From positions 2,481,958 to 2,545,957 of the forward strand of contig NZ_JAKVOI010000001.1 in assembly GCF_022482905.1 (NCBI RefSeq): a stretch of DNA of 64,000 nt. The letters are read 5' to 3'. Both the position numbers and the translations under genes were made by a program. Source of the stretch: Clostridium sp. (lineage in GTDB: Bacteria; Bacillota; Clostridia; Clostridiales; Clostridiaceae). The notes below the pieces were generated by a model. The model did no database searches and was not told the DNA's origin. It was given only the letters and a program-made list of their open reading frames with translations. Below are positions 44,759 through 53,847 of this stretch, in pieces (the stretch's first letter is position 1; each line of letters opens with the position of its first letter).

Positions 44759-46120
44759 TCAAATAGAATTATATTTTATTTTTAAACTATCTATAAAAGC
44801 TAATCCTATCCAAAAATTCAAATACGCCATAGTATCAAACTGTAACATTATTGATAATAAACTACAAGTAAAAAATAAAATTATATTTTTATTAAATAAT
44901 TTAAATTTAGCTTTTAATACTTTTCTTAATATATTAAATATAAAAATAGAAAATATGATAAAACCAATAATACCACATTCACATAATATTTTTATATATA
45001 AAGACTTAGGAGTAGTAAATCCTGCATTAATATAACTTAAAACTTCACTAAAATTAGTTGCCTCTGGAAATTTTGATAAAATAATATTAGTAAATTCAAA
45101 CCTATAATTCCCCAACCCTATACCAACTAATGGATTTTTCACAAAAATTAGCAGTCCAATAATAGGAAATATTATTCTAACATATAGTGAACCATCACTT
45201 AATAAATAACTATAAAAATTATTTCTAATTAGTGATATATTCTCTATTCTTTGCATAAAATAATATCCTGTACCGAATATACTTTTAGCTACAAAAAATA
45301 TTATTTCAAATAAGAATACAAACATTATAGTATATAATACTATCTTAAGAATAAGCTTTATACAATTTTTTTTATATTTAATTATAAAATACAACATAAA
45401 AGAAAAAAACAAAGAAATAATTGATTGTAAGGAAAAACAAAATATAAACAAAACTAACCCTATATAAAACCACTTTTTATATTTACTGTCTACTTTTTTC
45501 ATATAATAAAAAATAGGTATAGAAAACAAAAGCTGTAAACCAGCCCAAGATGGTTCTGCACTTGCTAATGATATTCTATCAGTTCTCCCAATACCCCCAA
45601 AAAAAGAATTCATATTAGCCAATACATCAATAGGTAACACATGCAATATAGATAATATTTGAATTAAGCCTATTATATAAATTAATATATATCCTCTACA
45701 AAATATACTAAAAAATTTTTTAACATATTCATCATTATTCTTACACTTTATAGACTCTTGATTAAAATAAAATTTAAAACAAATAAAAATAAGTGTTCCT
45801 AAAATTAGTGGTGGAAATGATTGCTTCACACCACTAAAATCATTATATTTGAAATTAGAAATTATTATCGACATAATAAAAGCATACATGTCAAAAATAA
45901 GTAACCATAAAGTATTTTTATATAATCTAAAATTAATCAGAGATATCGTTAAAGGAATTATTAAAAATATAACACTAATAGGTCTATACATTCTCGACTG
46001 CATAATAGGTAATGAATCAAATCCTATTAATAAAATAGATATATCAATTAATAATTTGTCAATAGTAAAATGTGACTTTATCATATTTTTTTCTTTTGTT
46101 GATACCGACAATAATGACAT
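44759..46120 (-). CDS. O-antigen/exopolysaccharide polymerase (Wzy-like)
   Basis: 453 residues, about 12 hydrophobic segments, with a large loop including the PLVGIGLGNYRFEF region typical of Wzy/O-antigen ligase families. It would polymerise repeat units outside the membrane. Its ATG overlaps the stop of the upstream glycosyltransferase gene (TAATG), and GGAGGA lies inside that gene's end. Strongly AT-rich. Confidence 0.78.
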   Translation of the reverse strand: MSLLSVSTKEKNMIKSHFTIDKLLIDISILLIGFDSLPIMQSRMYRPISVIFLIIPLTISLINFRLYKNTLWLLIFDMYAFIMSIIISNFKYNDFSGVKQSFPPLILGTLIFICFKFYFNQESIKCKNNDEYVKKFFSIFCRGYILIYIIGLIQILSILHVLPIDVLANMNSFFGGIGRTDRISLASAEPSWAGLQLLFSIPIFYYMKKVDSKYKKWFYIGLVLFIFCFSLQSIISLFFSFMLYFIIKYKKNCIKLILKIVLYTIMFVFLFEIIFFVAKSIFGTGYYFMQRIENISLIRNNFYSYLLSDGSLYVRIIFPIIGLLIFVKNPLVGIGLGNYRFEFTNIILSKFPEATNFSEVLSYINAGFTTPKSLYIKILCECGIIGFIIFSIFIFNILRKVLKAKFKLFNKNIILFFTCSLLSIMLQFDTMAYLNFWIGLAFIDSLKIKYNSI

Positions 46121-47220
46121 TAAATTTGTTTCCTCCAAATAAATGATTTAAATTTATCACTTAAATATTCTAGCTCATATTTTTTTTCTAATTTTATTAC
46201 ACCTTTATATTCTAAATTAAAAAAGTCTTTCATTTTAAGCTCTAAGTTTTTATATGTATCAATCAAATCATTATTTAAACTAAAATAATTATTATTTAAA
46301 CCGCAAATTTCCTTAAATACATCCAAATTACTCAATATTACTGGTTTTCCTATAATCAATGCCTCAACTGGCGGTATGCCAAATCCTTCAGCATAAGACG
46401 GAAAAATAAAAGCTGAACATTTATATAAAAGTTTCCACTTAATTTCATCATTTATATATCCTAAATACTCTATTTTATTAGGATATTTTTCTATTAAATC
46501 ATTCATTCTATTTTCAATTTTCTTATCTCGTATACTCCCTGCAATTTTTAATAGTTTATCTCCACCATCATCTATATATTTTTTATAGGACTCAAGTAAA
46601 ACATGAACTCCTTTTCTCTTTTCTATATTTCCAATATATAAAAAATAATTACCATCATCAAATCTAAACCTATATTTAGGCTTATCTACTATATTATAAG
46701 AAACAAAATCCTTTTTATTCAATGATTCTTTAAAGTATTGGTTAGTTTGATTTTTAGTAAAGTTTGATACATATATTATATAATCACAATTATTTATACT
46801 CTTTTTTAAAAAATACTTAAAATAAAGTCTATATTTCAAACTATAATATTCAGGTGTTGTTATAGGAAATATATCATGTATAGTTATCATAACTTTTATT
46901 TTTGGATTATTTTTTTTCAGATTTTTAGATACTATTTGATTAGGCTCCCAGAAAATTTCGGGATTTTCTCTTTTTATAACATTATCTATAAAATCAAAAT
47001 ATTTAAATACTTCTATATTTTTATCAACTTTCCTATTATAAGATATAATTTTAAGTCCCTTGTTATTAAGTTCAATAATTTCATCACTCAACAAAACATC
47101 CGTGACTCCAAATATATCCAATTCTTTATATTTCATCAGTCCTTTAACAAAATTATAAATATAGATACCTATTCCACTAGGATTTTGTGATAATTTTCTC
47201 AAGTCAACTAATATTTTCAT
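46120..47220 (-). CDS. Family 4 glycosyltransferase
   Basis: 366 residues from the preferred start. MKILVDLRKLSQNPSGIGIYIYNF opens a GT-B fold; TIHDIFPITTPEYYS, FLYIGNIEKRKGVHVLLESY and AFIFPSYAEGFGIPPVEALIIGKPVI are the GT4 (mannosyltransferase-like) motifs. The mannose reading would fit manC upstream but is inference. Up to ten extra N-terminal codons are possible. Confidence 0.85.
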   Translation of the reverse strand: MKILVDLRKLSQNPSGIGIYIYNFVKGLMKYKELDIFGVTDVLLSDEIIELNNKGLKIISYNRKVDKNIEVFKYFDFIDNVIKRENPEIFWEPNQIVSKNLKKNNPKIKVMITIHDIFPITTPEYYSLKYRLYFKYFLKKSINNCDYIIYVSNFTKNQTNQYFKESLNKKDFVSYNIVDKPKYRFRFDDGNYFLYIGNIEKRKGVHVLLESYKKYIDDGGDKLLKIAGSIRDKKIENRMNDLIEKYPNKIEYLGYINDEIKWKLLYKCSAFIFPSYAEGFGIPPVEALIIGKPVILSNLDVFKEICGLNNNYFSLNNDLIDTYKNLELKMKDFFNLEYKGVIKLEKKYELEYLSDKFKSFIWRKQI

Positions 47221-47267
47221 ATTACTCATCACTTTCAAACTAATTTTCATACTATCATCAGAAACAA

Positions 47268-48521
47268 TTAAAATATTTTCTTAAAATTATTTAAAGTATT
47301 TTCCCATATATAATTTTCTAATATGTTTCTTTTACTATTTAAAATAACATATTGCTTAAATTCTTCATCTTTTAATAATTTGACTATAGCATCCGAAAAA
47401 TCATCTATATTATTTTTAATTAAGATATCTATATTATTTTTAGCCTTTATACCTTCCGCACCAATATTATTTGTAACTACCGGCACACCCATAGCCATAC
47501 TCTCTAGAACCTTAGTTTTAATACCAGAACCATAAAGCAACGGTGCTACTATAACTTCACATTCTTGAACATATTTTCTTATATCATCTACTTCTCCTGT
47601 AACTTCAATATCTTTTATATCTTTGAATTTAAATTTGTATTCTTCATTGCATTTTCCTATAATTCTAAACCTAGAATCTGGGATTTCATTCTTTACTAAT
47701 GGAAAAATATCTTTCAAAAAATAATCTACTGCATCTCTATTATGAGGTACATACATATTTCCTAAAAATCCTATTAAATTTTTATTCTTATTATTAGAAA
47801 CATTCTTGGAATAATAATCATAATCCACACCAATAGTTACATCAAAGGCCTTATTAATTTTTATCTTTTCATTTAATTCAGCTGCCTCTATAGGTGAAAC
47901 AAATATTATATTATCAAACTCTCCACAAACCTGCATTTCATATTTTTGCAATAATTTTGCTTCTGTCTCCAAAAGTTTCTTGCCAATAAATTTCCCATCA
48001 AAGACTTTTCTTAAAAATGCAGGTATTTTTTTTTCGTATTGCCCCAAAATATTGCCAGAATTATTCAAACTTTTTGCTTGTCTATAATATCTCTTTGACA
48101 ATAAATCATCCATATCTAATATTTTTTTCCCCTTAAAATTATTTATATTTTTTACATACTCAGCAGTTCTAGCCATGTCACATATTAAAATGTCTGGATT
48201 AATTTTACTTATAATATTAGAAATATGTTTTTGTGTACTTTTTGAATAATATATTGAAACCTGCAATGGCCACACTTTTGAAAACATACTTTTCATTATA
48301 ATATTACTCACTTTTTCTAATTTACCTGGCTGTTGTACTATATATTGTTTATTAATAAACTTCGGCGTTAGATCATAATTTTTATCATCAATAAAACTAA
48401 TCAGGTTAACTTCACAACCAAATATTTCTTTTAAACCCTTACAATAATTATAAAGAACAACTTCTCTACCGCCTGTCATTGGATATATAGCCCTAGTCGT
48501 TATAAATACTACCTTTTTCAT
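47268..48521 (-). CDS. Family 4 glycosyltransferase
   Basis: 417 residues. VVFITTRAIYPMTGGREVVLYNYCKGL, IGFLGNMYVPHNRDAVDYFL, and VIVAPLLYGSGIKTKVLESMAMGVPVVTNNIGAEGI show a GT-B/GT4 enzyme of the EpsH1/PEP-CTERM-associated type. Substrate unknown. First gene of the AT-rich core after manC. Confidence 0.84.
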   Translation of the reverse strand: MKKVVFITTRAIYPMTGGREVVLYNYCKGLKEIFGCEVNLISFIDDKNYDLTPKFINKQYIVQQPGKLEKVSNIIMKSMFSKVWPLQVSIYYSKSTQKHISNIISKINPDILICDMARTAEYVKNINNFKGKKILDMDDLLSKRYYRQAKSLNNSGNILGQYEKKIPAFLRKVFDGKFIGKKLLETEAKLLQKYEMQVCGEFDNIIFVSPIEAAELNEKIKINKAFDVTIGVDYDYYSKNVSNNKNKNLIGFLGNMYVPHNRDAVDYFLKDIFPLVKNEIPDSRFRIIGKCNEEYKFKFKDIKDIEVTGEVDDIRKYVQECEVIVAPLLYGSGIKTKVLESMAMGVPVVTNNIGAEGIKAKNNIDILIKNNIDDFSDAIVKLLKDEEFKQYVILNSKRNILENYIWENTLNNFKKIF

Positions 48522-48575
48522 AATATATACCACTCTCTAAGATAAATTATTAAGACATTTGTACAAATCTAATTT

Positions 48576-49658
48576 TTAATTTACAACATTCCTCTTTATC
48601 TCTTTAATCCTGTCAATATCCTTTTTCTTTCCTACAAAAATTATATCATCACTTTCTACGACAAATACATCGTCAAGTCCTACAACTACAATTGGTTTGT
48701 CCTTGGAATATACAATATTGTTGCTGCTTCCAAAGCTCTTTATATTGCCTATGCACACATTATCATTGCAGTCCTTTTCCCTGTATCTCTCCACTGCATA
48801 CCATGTTCCTATGTCATCCCATCCAAAATCCGATGGGATCACATATATATTCTCCGCCTTTTCCATTATGCCGTAGTCTACAGAAATATTATCAACCTGT
48901 GGATACTTTTCTTCCAGTGCACTGTCAAAATTTTCGCTGTCTGTCTCAAATATATCCTTCAAAATTCTGTATGTATTATGAAGATACATCTTTGTAAGCT
49001 TTATTATTGTACTGCATTTCCAGATGAACATACCGCCGTTCCAGAGAAAATTTCCCTCTTTAACATATTTCCTTGCCGTATCTTCATCAGGCTTTTCCAC
49101 AAATCTCTGAACTCTGAAAACACTGAAGTGTTCCTTGGTAACTGCAGCCTCATCATCAATTATGCATTGCCCATTATTAAATGCAAATTGGATATACCCA
49201 TATCCTGTTTCGGGTCTGTCAGGTTTCATTCCCAGTGTGACTATTCCATCTTCCTTTGATTTTATAAATTCATATCCGTAATTTATTGTATCCCTGAATT
49301 CATACGGATCAACTACCAGATGGTCAGATGGGAGTACCACAATTGATGCATTACTGTACCTTTTTTGTATATAAAAAGCTGAAAGTGCTATACATGGTGC
49401 TGTATTTCTTCCAACGGGCTCGACTATTATATTGTCCTCCGGCAAATCCGGAAGCTGTTTTTTCACAAGATCCACATATCTTCTCGCAGTCACCACGAAT
49501 ATTCTATCTACTGGTATAAGCGAAAGAAGTCTTTCCACTGTCATCTGTATCATTGTCTTTTCACCAAGCAGTTTCAAAAACTGCTTTGGCTTCTCGTCAG
49601 TTGAAAGCGGCCAGAACCTTTCACCTTTCCCACCTGCCATTATAAGCGCACACAGCAT
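48576..49658 (-). CDS. manC: Mannose-1-phosphate guanylyltransferase
   Basis: 360 residues, the single-domain type without the isomerase cupin. MAGGKGERFWPLST is the nucleotidyltransferase start; EPVGRNTAPCIALSA, VVLPSDHLV, FVEKPDEDTARKYVKEGNFLWNGGMF-type and VPSDFGWDDIGTW-type motifs follow. It makes GDP-mannose, so the polysaccharide probably contains mannose or a GDP-mannose-derived sugar such as fucose. No manB is in the window. Confidence 0.92.
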   Translation of the reverse strand: MLCALIMAGGKGERFWPLSTDEKPKQFLKLLGEKTMIQMTVERLLSLIPVDRIFVVTARRYVDLVKKQLPDLPEDNIIVEPVGRNTAPCIALSAFYIQKRYSNASIVVLPSDHLVVDPYEFRDTINYGYEFIKSKEDGIVTLGMKPDRPETGYGYIQFAFNNGQCIIDDEAAVTKEHFSVFRVQRFVEKPDEDTARKYVKEGNFLWNGGMFIWKCSTIIKLTKMYLHNTYRILKDIFETDSENFDSALEEKYPQVDNISVDYGIMEKAENIYVIPSDFGWDDIGTWYAVERYREKDCNDNVCIGNIKSFGSSNNIVYSKDKPIVVVGLDDVFVVESDDIIFVGKKKDIDRIKEIKRNVVN

Positions 49659-49672
49659 AAAAACACTCCATT

Positions 49673-50347
49673 CTATCTTGCCCCGTCATCTCCAAGAAAC
49701 ACCGAAAAAGTTTTGAACACTAGTTTCAAATCCAGAAATGTACTTCTCTCTTCTATGTACCTGATATCAAGCTTCATCCACTCATCAAAGTCTATATTGC
49801 TTCTCCCCATAACCTGCCAATAACATGTCAGTCCAGGTTTCACAATAAGTTTCATTTTCTGGTAACCGGTAAATTTTACAACCTCCCTTGGAAGATTGGG
49901 TCTCGGTCCCACAAGGGACATTTCTCCCCTGATCACATTGAACAGCTGTGGAAGTTCGTCAAGACTTGTTTTTCTTATAAACTTTCCGACTTTTGTAACC
50001 CTAGGATCTTCTTTCATTTTGAACGTGGGACCTGTCATCTCATTTTTATCCTTAAGCTTGTCCAGTAATTCTTCAGCTCCAGAAACCATGGATCTGAACT
50101 TGTACATTTTAAACAGTTTCCCATTTTTCCCAACTCTCTCCTGTGAAAATATTGCCGGCCCTTTCGAATCCAGTTTTATTGCTGCAGCAATACCAATCAT
50201 AATCGGAGAAAAAATAATTATTCCCATAAGAGAACATATAATATCCATCATTCTTTTGATAAAATAGTAAGCCCTGCTTTTTCTGTACTTGTCTACATCA
50301 TATTCATATTCACCCACATGCAAAGGTGTTTCCTGCAGTTCAGTCAA
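49673..50347 (-). CDS. Priming sugar-phosphate transferase (undecaprenyl-phosphate)
   Basis: 224 residues. One hydrophobic hairpin (MMDIICSLMGIIIFSPIMIGIA), then the bacterial sugar transferase core: KMYKFRSM, RKTSLDELPQLFNVIRGEMSLVGPRPNLP and KPGLTCYWQVMGRS. It transfers the first sugar phosphate to undecaprenyl phosphate to start repeat-unit synthesis. Lacks the long WbaP/WcaJ N-terminal membrane domain. TTG start with GGGGGGAG eight bases upstream. Confidence 0.9.
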   Translation of the reverse strand: MTELQETPLHVGEYEYDVDKYRKSRAYYFIKRMMDIICSLMGIIIFSPIMIGIAAAIKLDSKGPAIFSQERVGKNGKLFKMYKFRSMVSGAEELLDKLKDKNEMTGPTFKMKEDPRVTKVGKFIRKTSLDELPQLFNVIRGEMSLVGPRPNLPREVVKFTGYQKMKLIVKPGLTCYWQVMGRSNIDFDEWMKLDIRYIEERSTFLDLKLVFKTFSVFLGDDGAR

Positions 50348-50507
50348 AATAATCTCCCCCCTATTTCAACATCTTTGTTTTCCATTATAATACCAATTAC
50401 TTTATTTTACAATGTCAAAACCGCATATTCTAACAAAATAGCCGATAAAATAAAGGAAAATTACATATTTTAGAGTTTATTATGTTCTCACTAAGCATAT
50501 CTTCGAA

Positions 50508-51221
50508 CTATTTTCTTTTTTTCCTCTTTTTATGCTTGTTGCCATCTTCATCATAATATGAGTAATAGTAACCATAGTATCCCTTTTCCCTGACCTCAAG
50601 CTTGTTCAAAACCGTACCCAGTATGTTTGCATTCACCTTCTCAAGAAGCTGCTTGGCCTTTACTGCCGCATCCCTCTCTGCCTGTGATGAAGCTACTACA
50701 AGCAGGCACCCATCTGCATATCTGGACAGCAGCTGTGCATCAGTTACTGCAATTATAGGCGGAGTGTCTATTATTATGTATTCATATCTGTTTTTCAAAT
50801 CTTCTATGAATTTTCCCATCTTCTTCGACCCAAGAAGTTCTGCCGGGTTCGGTGGTTTCGTACCTGATGTGAGAAGTGAAAGATTTTCTATTCCCACATC
50901 CTTAACCACATCTTCAAAGCCAATCTTGTCCGCAAGGACATCTGAAAGCCCTGCCTGATTGGATGTAAAAAATATCTTGTGAAGTTTTGGTTTCCTCTGA
51001 TCACAATCTATGAGTATCGTGCTTGATCCGCTTTCAGCCATTACAACTGCAAGATTCGAAGCCGTAGTTGATTTCCCCTCTCCTGGTCCCGAACTCGTAA
51101 GCATTATTGTCTGTATTTTCTTGTCAAAAGATGAAAATTGTATGTTCGTTCTCAATGTCCTGTAAGCTTCTGAAATAGGAGCTCTTGGATTTTTTATAGT
51201 AACAAGATCTGGTTTCTGCAT
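50508..51221 (-). CDS. CapB/CpsD-type tyrosine kinase
   Basis: 237 residues. Walker A SSGPGEGKSTTASNLA, Walker A-prime TILIDCDQRKP, and Walker B YIIIDTPPI of the BY-kinase family. The C-terminal tail GYYGYYYSYYDEDG is the autophosphorylated Tyr cluster. It works with the Wzz-like protein and is reversed by the PHP phosphatase to control chain length. ATG chosen three codons inside the GTG start because GGAG sits 8 bases before it. Confidence 0.92.
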   Translation of the reverse strand: MQKPDLVTIKNPRAPISEAYRTLRTNIQFSSFDKKIQTIMLTSSGPGEGKSTTASNLAVVMAESGSSTILIDCDQRKPKLHKIFFTSNQAGLSDVLADKIGFEDVVKDVGIENLSLLTSGTKPPNPAELLGSKKMGKFIEDLKNRYEYIIIDTPPIIAVTDAQLLSRYADGCLLVVASSQAERDAAVKAKQLLEKVNANILGTVLNKLEVREKGYYGYYYSYYDEDGNKHKKRKKRK

Positions 51222-51249
51222 CGTATTCACTCCATTTGCATTTTCGCTT

Positions 51250-52017
51250 TTATTTTCTGAAAAAGCTGAAGAATCCTTTTTTGATTTTTACTCTCCCCGA
51301 ACACAGATCTATATGTTCATTTGCAAGAAGTTTTAAGGCATTGTCTCCAGCTGTTTTCGCAATTTTACTATCAATTGCCCCTGCAATTTCCATGGCCTCA
51401 CTGAGACCCGGTCTTCTACTGGAACTTGAATGGGCATCGGAACCTATGAAGCTGCATATTCCATTTTTCACAAGAATATCTGCAGTCTTTTTCACCCTGC
51501 TTCCGAATTTTCCGCATATGCTTCCTGCATTTATCTGTATAAGGCATCCTTCATCTATGAATTCATTTATATTCTCCGGATTTTCAATTATGTACCTGTA
51601 TCTCTCGGGATGTGCCATTATCGGCCTTATCCCCCTTATTTTGAGCTCGTATATTATGTCAAATCCACCATGGGGCATTTTTTCCATGGAAAATTCCACA
51701 AGCATGTAGTCCGTACCTGCAAGAGCGGCTATATGCCCCTTTTCGTACTCCTCAATGCTATGACTGTCGAGGAATACTTCCTGACCTGGATATAGCTTTA
51801 CACCAATCCCTCTGTTCACAGACAACCGATTTACCTCTTCAGTCAATTTCACCACATCTTCATGGTTGTTTTCATAGTATCCCCTGTAAAAGTGAGGGGT
51901 CACTATCACTTCTGCAATTCCGTCATCCCTGATTATTTCAAGCATCTTCTCCGTCTCTTCCATGGACTTAGAACCGTCGTCTATTCCAGGAAGCAGATGA
52001 ATGTGCATGTCAATCAT
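51250..52017 (-). CDS. CpsB/CapC-type tyrosine-protein phosphatase (PHP fold)
   Basis: 255 residues. MIDMHIHLLPGIDDGSKS, VTPHFYRGYYENN, MAHPERYRY and FIGSDAHSSSSRRPG are the metal-binding PHP motifs. It dephosphorylates the CapB kinase. Usual length for the family. Ribosome site AAAGGAGG. Neighbours CapB (29-base gap) and Wzz (25-base gap) support the role. Confidence 0.92.
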   Translation of the reverse strand: MIDMHIHLLPGIDDGSKSMEETEKMLEIIRDDGIAEVIVTPHFYRGYYENNHEDVVKLTEEVNRLSVNRGIGVKLYPGQEVFLDSHSIEEYEKGHIAALAGTDYMLVEFSMEKMPHGGFDIIYELKIRGIRPIMAHPERYRYIIENPENINEFIDEGCLIQINAGSICGKFGSRVKKTADILVKNGICSFIGSDAHSSSSRRPGLSEAMEIAGAIDSKIAKTAGDNALKLLANEHIDLCSGRVKIKKGFFSFFRK

Positions 52018-52042
52018 TTATTATTGCCTCCTTTGCACGGGA

Positions 52043-52726
52043 TCAATTGTCCTGCATCTTTGGTATTATGCCGATAACAGGAAGATCAAGATACCTCTCC
52101 ACATCCTCCTCCGTCTTTATGGTACTGTCGGAGTACTCAAGAAGAAAGGCCAGCCCTACGGATACCAGAAGACCCAGGAAAAATGCAATTGCAATGTTGA
52201 GTGCCTTTTTAGGCTTCACAGGCTTGTTCGGAAACTGGGGCATATCCATGATCTGTATGTCGCCGCCTGTAGGATATACCCTCTTGCTCTCATCCACAAA
52301 TGAATTGGACATTGCATTTACTATGTTCACCGCCTGCTGAGGGTCCCTGCTTTCAGCCCTTATTGTAAGTATCTGCGTACCCTGTTCCGGAGTTACAGTG
52401 ACCATCTTCTGAAGCTGTTCAACCGTCAGATTGTCATTCAATCTGTTTAGGGTTTCCTTTGCAACAGAATTTGACTGTGCAATCTGTGCATAGGTCTTTA
52501 CAAGATTCTGGTACATCATTACATCACTATTATCTGTTCTTATATCACTGCTTTTCGGTTTTCCAACAATTATAGTCGAACCTGCTTCATAGGTCGGTTT
52601 TATTACAAAAAAGCTTGCCAGTCCGGCTGCTATTGCGCACCCTATTGTTATGCACAATATAAGCTTGAATCTCTTTTCCAATATATGAAAAAAGTCCTTC
52701 AGATTAAGAGTTATTTCTTCGTCCAT
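52043..52726 (-). CDS. Chain-length determinant / kinase activator (Wzz, YveK-type)
   Basis: 227 residues. Two transmembrane segments (about 19-40 and 178-198) flank an extracytoplasmic Wzz domain with YEAGSTIIVGKP, LTIRAESRDPQQAVNIVNAM and FPNKPVKPKKALN, the proline-rich Wzz motif. Paired with the separate CapB, the standard Firmicutes arrangement. Ribosome site AAAGGGGG. Confidence 0.9.
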   Translation of the reverse strand: MDEEITLNLKDFFHILEKRFKLILCITIGCAIAAGLASFFVIKPTYEAGSTIIVGKPKSSDIRTDNSDVMMYQNLVKTYAQIAQSNSVAKETLNRLNDNLTVEQLQKMVTVTPEQGTQILTIRAESRDPQQAVNIVNAMSNSFVDESKRVYPTGGDIQIMDMPQFPNKPVKPKKALNIAIAFFLGLLVSVGLAFLLEYSDSTIKTEEDVERYLDLPVIGIIPKMQDN

Positions 52727-52747
52727 AATTTTCCCCCTTTAAATTTT

Positions 52748-53692
52748 TCAATTGAGTTTTTCCTGAATTTTTTTCAGGGTATCTTCGTCAAGGTTTGACG
52801 TTACAGCAGCTTTCACACGTTTTTTGCCTTCAGGGGAAAGCTTTTCGTAGTCGGCCTGTGCAGAAACAAGCGCAGCTTCATCCCTGCTGTTTATAGCAGA
52901 TAATATCTCCGATATAACTGCCTGTTCATTGTCCGATGCCGTTTCTCCTGAATTTTGATTCTTTTCCCCTGAAGATGCTGTCTTTCCAGGTTGAGAAGTA
53001 CCATTTCCACTGGAATTTTGCACACTATTTTTCCCGACAGAACCATTCTGATCCTGCCCCGTATTTTCCGAAGAATCTATCGTGTCTTTAAACCATTTCA
53101 ACTTCTGTTCAATGCTCATGCCGCCCCTGGCTGCATCCATGAGAAGCATTTTATTCTGGACACCAATGCTTTCCACCTTTATTGGAACCACACTGGAGGG
53201 CATACTTATGACTCCTCCTTCGGCTTTCAATTTACTATTCAGCTTTCCTGAAAGTTTGCCAAGCACATAATTCTCAGGTATGTTTATCTTTCCAAGCTTG
53301 GAATATGAAGGATCATATATTATCCTGTCATTTTTCAAATACGCTCTGCCTTCAGAGGTCAGGAGAAAATTGAGTTTCCTGTAGGTCACAGGTATGTAGA
53401 ATTTCAGAGTATTATTCGTAATGTCTGCATTTACTCCCTTGACTGTGATATCTCCTGAAGTTCTGCTTTTCCCGAAAAGTGGAGATATAAGTTCATTCAC
53501 TTCTTCTGAATCAAGCTTTATGATACCGCCGTCTTTTTGAGCTCCCATTATTTTATCGACTACTTCCGGCGAAAATTTATACTCCTTGACACTATATGAA
53601 GAATTCCAGAATACAAGTGAAAAAAATACTACAGCCGCCGCTATAATGATAACAATCAGTGCCGCTACTATTTTTGATTTGGCTTTTTTCAT
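52748..53692 (-). CDS. DUF2140/YpmS-like membrane protein with C-terminal linker and helical tail
   Basis: 314 residues. One N-terminal transmembrane segment (IVAALIVIIIAAAVVFFSLVFW), then a domain homologous to the protein at 15457-16020. A Ser/Asn/Gln-rich linker (about 205-250) and a short helical tail (AVISEILSAINSRDEAALVSAQADYEKLSPEGKKRVKAAV) follow. The YEKLSPEGKKRVKAA element resembles YEALSENDKNALKEA in the CWB2 protein at 53848. First gene before wzz, so it may belong to the polysaccharide operon. Function unknown. Confidence 0.65.
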   Translation of the reverse strand: MKKAKSKIVAALIVIIIAAAVVFFSLVFWNSSYSVKEYKFSPEVVDKIMGAQKDGGIIKLDSEEVNELISPLFGKSRTSGDITVKGVNADITNNTLKFYIPVTYRKLNFLLTSEGRAYLKNDRIIYDPSYSKLGKINIPENYVLGKLSGKLNSKLKAEGGVISMPSSVVPIKVESIGVQNKMLLMDAARGGMSIEQKLKWFKDTIDSSENTGQDQNGSVGKNSVQNSSGNGTSQPGKTASSGEKNQNSGETASDNEQAVISEILSAINSRDEAALVSAQADYEKLSPEGKKRVKAAVTSNLDEDTLKKIQEKLN

Positions 53693-53802
53693 ATTCAGCT
53701 CCTAATTACAATATTTTATTTTATTATAACATTTTTGATATTATTATTAAATTTAAAATTAAACAGGTCACAAAAAGTTCATACTAAAATATATGTATTA
53801 TA

Positions 53803-53834
53803 AATGCCCATCTGCAAAAAGGCAAATGGGCATT
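53803..53834 (-). terminator. Terminator after the CWB2 gene at 53848
   Basis: AATGCCCAT and ATGGGCATT with GC/GC pairing continuing inward (TGC and GCA), just past the stop codon. Closes the leftward CWB2 block before the polysaccharide locus. Confidence 0.8.
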
Positions 53835-53847
53835 CTTATGGTCATTC

